DNA from: CAYQOX01 sp964419335
GTDB taxonomy: Bacteria; Hinthialibacterota; Hinthialibacteria; Hinthialibacterales; Hinthialibacteraceae
Assembly: GCA_964419335.1 (NCBI GenBank)
Contig: CAYQOX010000084.1
Span: 1 to 12,109 of the forward strand
Direction of reading: 5' to 3'
DNA: 12,109 bases
Shown here: piece after piece, positions 1 through 8,200 of the stretch
How the letters are laid out: each line of letters opens with the position of its first letter
How positions within the stretch are numbered: position 1 is the stretch's first letter
The notes under the pieces: model-generated
Database searches by the model: none
Seen by the model: only the letters and a program-made list of their open reading frames with translations
What the model was told of the DNA's origin: nothing
Translations under genes and position numbers: made by a program

Positions 1-1428
1 TACCTTGCTTATCTGGTGCGTGAAGGACTGGTAGACGAAATCATCACCACAAACTATGACTGTTGTTTTGAAACCGCATTCAAAGAAAGTTTCGACCCTG
101 GATATACAGATTGTCAGTGCGGCGTCGTGCGTGATATCGAGGAATACAGGCAGAAGAGTTCCCAACGCCAACAGGATGGCCAAGTCGTTCTTTACAAGAT
201 TAATGGCTGTGCGCAGGCTTACAACGACGCACGTACGACGTATTTGAATTCCAAAACCAAGGAGAACAAAGTATCGTGGGAGGCGGAGGCAAGGCGCATC
301 ATCCTGACCGAACGCCAGTTGCAGAACTTCCGCGATCAGAACTGGGCGCGCGACATGATGTGTGACCGCTTCCGCAGCCGCCATCTGTTCTTCAGTGGTT
401 TCGGAAGCGAAGAAGCGCAAGTGCGGCACACGGTGTTGGTGTTGATTGAGGAATTCATGTATGGGTGTCCCGACTCTAATACTCCTGAAAAGGCCATGGA
501 CCTTCCAAACGCCCCCTTCCTGCATAGCCACGAAGGCACCTTATCGTTCCCCCAACTCCAGATGCTCCTAGCCTTCATGGATGCACACAGCGCTCCCCGT
601 TGTAATTCATCACCTGACGATCGACTTCAGCCCCTCTATTGCAATATCCTCGCTCCGGAAGAAACAGATTCGTGTCTTAGCGCATCGATAGTGATGAAGG
701 AAATTTTTCAGGAGGTCTTTCTTCGCCTTGTTCGAGATGCTCTTAAAGATGAAATGTTATTTCCAGCGTGGTTAAGAGAGGTGACGCCGGAATGGCGGAC
801 ATGGACTGTCTGCCTTTATGGCATTTTCGATCCCCGAAAAAGTCGCCGTTTGCTTCGCCAGTGGTTGCTGAGCCCTGTTGGGGAGGAACAATGTTTCCCC
901 CTGGGTCTTCAACGTTATCTGTGGTGTATTCGCTATCCCGAGTCAACAACGAAGAACAAATCCGAGTGGCCTTCCGGATGGTACATGTCATTACGGGAAG
1001 ATCCGCTTTTTATCCTGTTGACGTTGCTATGGATCTGCCTGTTCTATTCACGCCGGCATGAACCTCAGATCAGTCTCTTCGGGCTTCGTCTGAGATTGCA
1101 TTCGGGTAGATATATCCATCTCATCGCACGCGACGCCTTGCAAGAGTTGCAGACGGACAGCATGGAGAACAGCGAGAGCCGCCTGCTTCGATTGATCATC
1201 ATTCCTTCCTTGCGCGACGATGTGGACCGGTGGGGACGCTGGAGGCAAAGGAGTGGCAATCACGTAGCTCCAGGACGATGGATTGCTATCGAAAGCAGCG
1301 ACCTTATCAAAAAGGCCAGGAAACCGCAGCGTGTGAAAGACAGCGAAGTGGTGTGGAGCGGTTATGCGAATGTGAAGCCGCGTAAGCCGACGGCGCGCAT
1401 CCGACCCGTAGAGAAAAATGAGCAATAA
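1..1428 (+). CDS. SIR2-like domain protein, 5'-partial, candidate defence effector
   Basis: The frame is open from base 1 and the residues before the first GTG at 16 already read as protein, so the gene probably starts outside the window; 475 residues are visible. Seen: a TTNYD motif at residues 16-20, a YKINGC segment at 65-70, and FSGFGSEEAQVRH at 131-143. These match, in order, the NAD-binding TTNYD, the K-[IL]-HG catalytic strand and the GYSxxD-xxIR element of SIR2-like proteins of bacterial defence systems, which commonly degrade NAD+. The expected HG histidine is Asn here (AAT at 202-204), so catalysis is uncertain. Residues from about 150 on are unrecognised; they include a hydrophobic stretch at about 335-350 and a basic C-terminus. 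It is the first visible gene of the operon, followed closely by a small protein and an SMC-like ATPase, which suggests the effector of a three-gene module. The SIR2 assignment is fairly sure; NADase activity is not. Confidence 0.72.
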   Translation, partial: YLAYLVREGLVDEIITTNYDCCFETAFKESFDPGYTDCQCGVVRDIEEYRQKSSQRQQDGQVVLYKINGCAQAYNDARTTYLNSKTKENKVSWEAEARRIILTERQLQNFRDQNWARDMMCDRFRSRHLFFSGFGSEEAQVRHTVLVLIEEFMYGCPDSNTPEKAMDLPNAPFLHSHEGTLSFPQLQMLLAFMDAHSAPRCNSSPDDRLQPLYCNILAPEETDSCLSASIVMKEIFQEVFLRLVRDALKDEMLFPAWLREVTPEWRTWTVCLYGIFDPRKSRRLLRQWLLSPVGEEQCFPLGLQRYLWCIRYPESTTKNKSEWPSGWYMSLREDPLFILLTLLWICLFYSRRHEPQISLFGLRLRLHSGRYIHLIARDALQELQTDSMENSESRLLRLIIIPSLRDDVDRWGRWRQRSGNHVAPGRWIAIESSDLIKKARKPQRVKDSEVVWSGYANVKPRKPTARIRPVEKNEQ

Positions 1429-1433
1429 GGGGG
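1427..1433 (+). promoter_or_regulatory. Ribosome binding site that decides the start of the second gene
   Basis: AAGGGGG lies 5 bases before the ATG at 1439. The alternative in-frame ATG at 1418 has only a weak GTAGAG stretch upstream and would overlap the SIR2-like gene by 11 bases. The 1439 start is therefore preferred. Confidence 0.5.
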
Positions 1434-1438
1434 CGAAA

Positions 1439-2098
1439 ATGGCTGATTTCTTTAGTGAGCACCATTTGAAAGAAAAAAAGATCAATCTTCTTTTAGGTAA
1501 GGAAGAGGAATGCCCCGTACCCGCTGAGCGCTGCCCGTGGAGGAGGCTCGCGCTGTGCTACAGTAGTATCGCCTTCGCCGTGGTCGTCCAACCGGATAAT
1601 GGATGTCTTACGGATGCGGAGAGAAAAGATGCAAAAGCTACTCTGTATCGCTATCTGAAAAAGATTCAACTGAACTTACTCGAATTCGGGCTTGTTTATC
1701 CGGTAACTTGCATTGTTATTGCCGGCAGCAAGGAAACAGCTGCCTACAACGAGATCACCCACTGGGAGAGCGATCAGGACTGGCACCGCGGCGATTTTAC
1801 GCTCTACGTAGAGGAGAACGAAGACAAAGCCTGCGAACGTCTATTTGACCTGCTCTCGCCAGAGGTGGAGAAACTAAAGGCTGAGCGTAAGGAGCCTCGC
1901 AAAATCAGTTGGTATATTGAAGAACTGAAGAAAAAACTCCCGTCAGAAGGAAAAGAGCGTGAACTTGGCGATCGTATCCTCGACATCTGGAATAATTTTG
2001 CCGAAAAGAAACCTCAAGATGAGATGCAGGAATCACCCGAAGAATGGCTCGACTCTCAAATTGCTGACATCAGAAAAATAGCGGAGGGACGGCAATGA
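1439..2098 (+). CDS. Unrecognised ~219-residue protein, possible middle component of an ATPase-effector module
   Basis: I do not recognise this family. From the 1439 start it has 219 residues; starting at the ATG at 1418 would add seven. The N-terminal half looks like a compact alpha/beta fold, with hydrophobic strand-like segments (SSIAFAVVVQP and YPVTCIVIAG) around an amphipathic helix YRYLKKIQLNLLEFG. The C-terminal half, from about residue 125, is strongly charged and probably helical. There is no signal peptide, membrane segment, CxxC pair or nuclease motif. The stop overlaps the ATPase start as ATGA, which implies translational coupling and probably a physical partnership. In DdmABC/Lamassu and ABC three-component systems a small protein sits between the effector and ATPase genes, so a middle-component role is reasonable. 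This rests on position and size, not on sequence similarity. It could equally be a type III accessory protein of another kind. Confidence 0.6.
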   Translation: MADFFSEHHLKEKKINLLLGKEEECPVPAERCPWRRLALCYSSIAFAVVVQPDNGCLTDAERKDAKATLYRYLKKIQLNLLEFGLVYPVTCIVIAGSKETAAYNEITHWESDQDWHRGDFTLYVEENEDKACERLFDLLSPEVEKLKAERKEPRKISWYIEELKKKLPSEGKERELGDRILDIWNNFAEKKPQDEMQESPEEWLDSQIADIRKIAEGRQ

Positions 2099-4036
2099 GC
2101 GATCAGCCGATTACTCGTATCCCCCAGGTGGAACTTGAGAACTTCCGTGGTTTCATGACGTTTGGAGAGAAACAAAAACCGCATTCAATTAATACCGATG
2201 CCGATCTGGTGTTGCTTTCGGGGCCAAACGGCTGCGGCAAGACGAGCCTCCTGGAAGCACTGCTGCTGTTATTAACCGGGTGGTATGACACAGATGGAGT
2301 TGACGACTATGCCACACGGGCGCTGATATCACGCAGCCCGGATAAAAATGGCCAAGAGGGAACGCCTGCCGAAGGTTTCTGTATCAAGGCNNNNNNNNNN
2401 NNNNNNNNNNNNNNNNNNNNNNNNNNNNNNNNNNNNNNNNNNNNNNNNNNNNNNNNNNNNNNNNNNNNNNNNNNNNNNNNNNNNNNNNNNACTCTTCGAT
2501 CAGGCTGCCAAGGGCAAGACATTTCGCGATGTGTTTGACCCTCTGCCAGCGCCGGTTCGCGCGCTGGAAGACATCTGGGAAGATTTAGGGAAGAAGATCG
2601 AGCGGGCAAGGAGCGAGACAGTTTTTCAGGATGAACTCAAACCTTCTGCTGAAGAGCGCCGCCAGCGATTGAAAGAAGCCTGGAAAGAGTTACTGCCAAC
2701 ATTGAAGAATTTGGTCAGTCAGCTGTCCTGGCAAACTGATATTCCCGACTCTATTGCTGAGGAGGACTCGCTTGATTCATTTGCACATGAACTCTTGGGA
2801 GAATCTCGCCAAGGGAAGCCTTTGCGGGATGACTTCAGACAGTTCATCCAGAACGAGCTGGACAAGGCGATCCGGGAAGCGGAGAGAACGGCGGGAGAAA
2901 CGAGCGAGGAACTTAAGAAGATTGAAGAGCAACTAAAGCAAAATGAACAGAAACAAAACGAATTGAAGAAGCAGTATCCAAATCTGGACCGGGAACTCGC
3001 CCTGTTTTCCGCCGCCGATGACCAACCGGATGCACTAGCGATTTTCCAGGCGCTCGAACACCATGCGAAACGCTGGGCGAATGTGGAGTGGCAAGATGAA
3101 AAACTAACGCGCGTTAGAGAGGAATTCGCCAAGGTTTCTCCCGCCGATGCCGGGAAATGTGCCCGCATGCTGGAGGACTTCCTTCAGCCCCGACAGCAAG
3201 CCCGAAAAGAACTCAATCGACTCGAGGAAGAACAGAAGCGCTTAGAGAAAGACCGAGAGAGCGCTTTCTCTTCGGAGAAACTTCGTCCCTTGCGTGAGAT
3301 TGAACGGCAGATATACCGGCCATTGAATAAATTGCTTGACGAGTGGGAGTCCTGCCACAAGGCGCGCGAGCATGAAACCCTGAAGGCTGCTCGAGCAGAG
3401 GCGCGAAAGCAGCTTGAAGAATTGAAACAAACCATTAGCACCTGCCAGAAGAAGATCAATGAACTCATCGATCCAAAGAAAAACAAAGAGTTCATGGAAT
3501 ATCTTCAAAAACTCGTCGAAGCAATTATGAACCGCTATAGCATGGTGGAAGGATGCTTGCCGTTGCGACTTGAACTACCGAAGGATGATAACGAACACGG
3601 TTATCACGTTCTTTTGGGGGATGGGCGCAAGCTGGAACATCTGTCCAGCGGCCAGAAGGCGCAAGCCGCGCTTGCCATGCTGGTCGGGCAAAACCAGGGC
3701 GCGGCGAGTTTATTGGCGCATAGAATAATACTGCTCGATGATATCACCACCGACTACGATCTTTCCAATCTCTCCCGCCAGGCGATCCTGCTGCGTCAGC
3801 TCGCGTATGGCATGATAAAACCTGAGGATCGCCGCCAGGTTTTCCTATCCAGTCATCACGAGGATATGACCAATCAGATTCTCGATCTGCTGGCGCCGCC
3901 AGAGGGTGGCCGCATGCGGTTCATCCGTTTCACCGATTGGTCGAATGTCACCGGTCCGCAGTACGAACAACTAGAGGTTGAGCCAAGCAGCCGGATTGAC
4001 GAGGACGAACTTAAACGAGTGTTGGGAGGTTTCTGA
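2095..4036 (+). CDS. SMC/RecF-like ABC ATPase (LmuB/DdmC-like candidate), interrupted by assembly gap
   Basis: An SMC-family ATPase split by unsequenced bases. Before the gap: the N-terminal ELENFRGF strand typical of RecF/SMC proteins and Walker A GPNGCGKT (2221-2244). After it: a charged coiled-coil region (about 2840-3470), the ABC signature LSSGQKA (3641-3661), Walker B IILLDDI (3725-3745), a D-loop-like LSNLSRQ, and an H-switch in FLSSHHED (3842-3865). Walker B ends in DD as in RecF, rather than DE as in Rad50. No CxxC zinc hook or recognisable hinge is seen, so the coiled coil is short. About 612 residues are visible. The upstream part is in frame 1 and the downstream part in frame 2, so the true gap should be a multiple of three, unless a frameshift exists. 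The start overlaps the previous stop (ATGA), and its stop directly abuts the cmr1 ATG. Likely a DNA-sensing or DNA-clamping ATPase of the upstream module. Confidence 0.85.
2391..2490. other. Assembly gap (100 N) inside the ATPase gene
   Basis: Exactly 100 N. Frame 1 enters at 2390 and the continuing protein resumes in frame 2 at 2492, so 100 cannot be the true length of an intact gene; a multiple of three is needed. The missing segment should encode the region between Walker A and the coiled coil, including any Q-loop. Confidence 0.95.
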
Positions 4037-5149
4037 ATGCTGAAACTGATGCTGGATTTCGAAATTCTAACGCCGCTTTATCTCGGCGATGGCGATAACC
4101 AACAGGCGGAACTACGTCCCCCGTCCTTCAAAGGCTTATTGCGCTTTTGGTATCGCGCCGCCGATCCCGAATTTTGCCAGCACGAGAGCGATTTCTTCGG
4201 TGGTGCAGGGCAGAGCAAGGGGCAGAGCGCTGTGTGGCTGCTCATTGATGAAAAGAGCGCTCCAAAAGTGAAATGGGAGGATTTTAACGTCAACCGCTTC
4301 AATCACGGCTCGGGTAAAAAAAGACGCAATGGCCTTGTTTATCTTGGTTTTCCCTTACAAATGGGCGAAGGAAAGAAACGTGAAGCCATATCTCCCGGTC
4401 ACAGCTTCACGCTAACGCTTCTAGCTCCCCGCGCCGTGGAGGAGATGACGCGTTTCCGCCGGGCCGTCGTCGCCTCTTGCTGGTTGCTGGCTCATTTCGG
4501 TTCGATGGGAAGCCGGGCAAGACGCGGCTTTGGCGTACTCGCTCTACGAAAATGGCCCCCAGACGTGGAAGGCGAATGGCCTGAGATCGACGAACTGCCG
4601 TTGATTTCGCAAGCAACATCGGTCGAGGATGCGCGCGCCATTCTGGAACGCGGTCTTGCGAAGATCAATGACTGGTTTGGGAAGTGGAAAAATAATGAAA
4701 AGAATTCATCTCCTCACCACCCTCACCTAGGCCCCAATTTCAAACATAAGTTGGTAGGACAGGCTTTCCGGGATTGGGCCGAAGCGCTTGCCGCCATGGG
4801 CGCCGAGATGCAGAACTTCCGCAACCGCCGCACCCCCGACTATCAGCGGATCAAGGAAGAACTCACGGGCAGACACCCGCTTGACCAGGCACCGGAACGC
4901 GCAACTTTCGGCATGCCTTTGACGTTCCGCTTTTCATCCCTTCGGGGCAAGAGCGCCACGCTTCTACCTTGGGCTGGTGAAGGACAAAAGCCGCATGAGC
5001 GCCAAGGCAGTTTGCTCTTTCTGCGCCTGCTCAAGATCGGGGACAGGCTCCACCCTCACTATGTGCGTATGGATGGCGACGTGCCCGGTTTTTCTCCACG
5101 TGCCGTGCTGCGGGGTGGGGGGCGAGCGCTGAGGCAACCCACTCACAAC
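4037..5149 (+). CDS. cmr1: Cmr1 RAMP protein, type III-B CRISPR effector subunit, 3' end in gap
   Basis: Cmr1 caps the crRNA 3'-end/target 5' side of the Cmr complex. Seen: the RAMP N-terminus with TPLYLGDGDNQ followed by AELRPPSFKGLLRFWYRA (residues 24-41), the hallmark Cmr1 motif, and the glycine/arginine element GSMGSRARRGFGVLAL (from about residue 156). 371 residues are readable before the N run, close to the family's usual 300-450, so only a short C-terminus is probably missing. The ATG follows the ATPase TGA without any spacer, and a GGGAGGT ribosome site lies within the ATPase gene at 4024-4030. The frame that can be read across the N run after 5249 is out of frame with cmr2 and is not real Cmr1 protein. 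The identification is firm; the exact 3' end is unknown. Confidence 0.93.
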
Positions 5150-5249
5150 NNNNNNNNNNNNNNNNNNNNNNNNNNNNNNNNNNNNNNNNNNNNNNNNNNN
5201 NNNNNNNNNNNNNNNNNNNNNNNNNNNNNNNNNNNNNNNNNNNNNNNNN
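5150..5249. other. Assembly gap (100 N) hiding the cmr1/cmr2 junction
   Basis: Exactly 100 N, probably of arbitrary length. It should contain the last codons and stop of cmr1, any spacer, and the start codon with the first few codons of cmr2. A small gene between them cannot be excluded if the true gap is long. Confidence 0.95.
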
Positions 5250-8200
5250 TTCTGGCAGCAAAAATTGATTCAGTTTTTCCACGATCCACCTGCCAAGCCG
5301 TTTACCGGCACGCGGAGGACCGGCAAACATGCGAAAGTGGCGCAAGAACTTTTCGATGCCTTTCAAAAGTTCAACGAAGACCGCAAATTGCGATACTGGT
5401 ACCGAGCCGCTGACTGGGCTGCCTCAGGAGCCGATCGCCCCAATCTCTATACACCTAGGGGAAAAGGTGTTTCCCCGCTTGGAACTGTCCTTTGGCCGAA
5501 ATATCCGCAGGTAAGCCATCCCTTGGCTCCAGATCAGCGCGTACGCATACCGCTGACGCAACCTACCCAAGAACGGGAAGATCCTTTGGAAGAAGAAGAT
5601 AGCGATCCGCGTGACGTATTGCAAGAACAGGTTGATGCCGTAGCGGAGTTGGCGAAGTATATTCCAGACTGGAAGGATGCCGAGAAATTGCGTGAGGGCT
5701 TTATCATCCTTTGGCGTCGCCTGCGAGACGATCTTCAGGAGGCATTTCCTTATGATCCCCTTTGGGGAGTCATGCCGGCGGATTCACGCGTACCCGATTA
5801 TTCCATCTGGGATCATCAGAAGGTTGTCACGTCTCTCGCCTTTATGAAGCCCCATAAATTCAATAAAGAGCCGATTGATGAGGGCGCGCGTGAACCGTGG
5901 ATGCTGCGCATGACACTGGGTCCGGTTGGGCGCTTCATCAAACAATCTCGCACCACGCGCGATCTGTGGATGTCTTCCTATCTGCTGGCTGATTTGGCGT
6001 GGTCCGCGATGACGCCCTTCGTAGAACAATACGGACCGGATTGCATCGTTTATCCCGATTTGCGAGGCAATCCTCGCGCCGATTGTTGGCTATACGAGTA
6101 CGAGAACGAGAAATATCGCGACGCGCTAAGTGAGCAGGCCAATCCCTCAACGTTCGCCGCTATTTTACCGGAAAGTTTTGTGGTGATGGTTCCACGCGGA
6201 GGAGACGGCCATCTCAAGCCGATCGAGGAGTTGGCGAAGGAAGCTCGTAATCGAGTTGAGAATCGTTGGAAGGCCTACTCAGATAAAGTATGGAATTGGT
6301 TTGCGCGAAATTTCGATCTGAAAGAAACCTTCGACACAATCTGGGAGCGCCAGCAGCATTGTCCCATCTACGTCACATGGACCGCTCTGCCTTGGCTGCC
6401 CATGGGTCGGCTGAAGACTGAGGAATCCCTGCGCCGCCCGGCCTTGCCGGTACAGAAGGAGCCGCCTCTACCACTCGATGCCGAAGATAAAGAAAAAATC
6501 GACGCCCGTGAACAACGCTTGAAACCCTGGGTGCCGCCTGAGTCATGGAGTCGCTATGAGCAGGCGCGCGAGGTCTTTGCACGTTCCTGTCTCGATATCT
6601 TGCAGTGCGAACGCGGCTTCGATTACGCTCTCACCCATCATCAATTAAGCGCACGGCAGGCGTTGCGATTACAAACCGATCCTACACCGCTTTCTTTAGA
6701 AGAACCGGGCGAGAAATGTACCATGTGTGGCTTGCGCGAGGCATTGCACAACGGTAAGAGCAAGGGCAACTCTCTCGGCGCCCGCCGACAACGTGCCAGA
6801 GAGTTTTGGAGTCGGAAGAAACTCGACCCGGATGAAAGCGGCACCGAGCGGCTATGCGCTGTCTGTGCCACGAAGCGTTTCCTCGTCGAAGCTGATGGCA
6901 TTGAAACCCCTGACTTCAATCGCCTGTGGGCTGGTATGAAGCCAGGGAGTGTTCCTTTCTACAGGGACGGGAAAGCCCGAGTCCCCTTTCCTTCCACGGC
7001 TACTATTGCCGCGCAGGAATATCTCGAAGAAGTGGTAACCAACTCAAAGTATTCAAAGGAAGTTGCAGACGCCGTTAGAGCGTGTCATGACGCCCTTTTC
7101 CCAACGAGCTTTCCCAACGCTCTCCCACGCCTTGCTGCGTGCGGAGAGCGTGATTTATTGCTTTATGAAGCCGAGGACGTGCTGTTCCCCGAAGCCTTGG
7201 ACGGCAAAATCCAAGCAAAGCAAGAGGAGCAAGAGAATCAAGAAAACCGAGAGAAAATAGAATCTCTAAAGAAACTGAGGGAAGCGGTCAAATCTTTACG
7301 TAAAAAGACATTACACGAAAATATCAACGCCCCGCAACATGAGAAGATAATAGCCCCGCAAACCCACATCGCCGTCATCCGCGTCGATGGCGACCAGATG
7401 GGTAAATTACTGCTTGGCGAGAAACAATCCATCGCCACCCGCTGGCGAGATGTGTTGCACCCCGAGGTATTAGAACGGCTCGGAGAAAAAGAGCATCTGA
7501 AGAATGCCGGCTGGCTTGATCTGCTTGATGCCAAACGCCTGATGGGGCCATCCCTCCATGCGTTTATCAACCGTGTGCTCGCCTCCTTTGCCCACCGCAT
7601 TGCACCCTTCGTGGTGGAGCAGGAATTTTCCGGCCGTCTCATCTATGCCGGCGGCGATGACATTCTGGCCATTGCGCCCGCGGACGAAGCCATCGCTCTG
7701 GCCGCCCGGCTGCAGCAGCTTTTCTCTTCAGCATGGATCATCGACACAAAGCCGAGAGAAATGCCTTGGGACTGGAGGCATCCGGATTGGGGTGGTGTTT
7801 ATGATCAAGATGCCGCCCAAAAGCGCTTCCTCATCCCGCGCGCTCAAGAAAGCTTGATCGATCTCGACAAATCCTGGCTACGAATACCTCACATTACTGA
7901 TGAACTGGAGGATGATATCTCCATGCCGGCCGGATGGACCGGGGAATTGCTGCCGATGCTTGGACCGGGCGCAAGCCTCTCCGCTGGGATTGCCATCGGG
8001 CATTACAAGACACCTCTTTCAGTTCTGTTGCAGCGATCGAAAGAGTTGCTGGATTTCTCCAAAACAGAGGGACGAAGCCGCATTGGCTTTGGCCATGCCT
8101 CACGGGGTGGTGAAAAGAGTCGTTTCACATTGCCTTGGAACATCAATGGCGAGCAAGCACATAATATCATTAAGCAAGTGATTGATAGCTTCCACTCTGA

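Noticed and set aside
1048..1485. Minus-strand frame of 145 codons
   Set aside because: It overlaps the end of the SIR2-like gene and the start of the next gene, has no recognisable domain, and has no convincing ribosome site.
2348..2490. ATG at 2348 as start of a separate ATPase gene
   Set aside because: The apparent start lies in the wrong frame before the gap. The real upstream part is the Walker A segment starting at 2095; the frame change comes from the arbitrary N length.
2719..3168. Minus-strand frame of 149 codons, very rich in Ser, Cys and Phe
   Set aside because: It is the reverse complement of the Glu/Lys-rich coiled-coil coding region of the ATPase, which always gives Ser/Phe-rich antisense frames.
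5265..5267. TTG as the cas10 start codon
   Set aside because: Coding similarity to Cmr2 N-termini extends upstream to the gap edge, so the start must be in or before the N run.
5250..5413. Continuation of cmr1 after the gap to a stop near 5413
   Set aside because: This frame is out of phase with the conserved Cas10 N-terminus (FWQQKLIQFFHDPP), which occupies the same bases.
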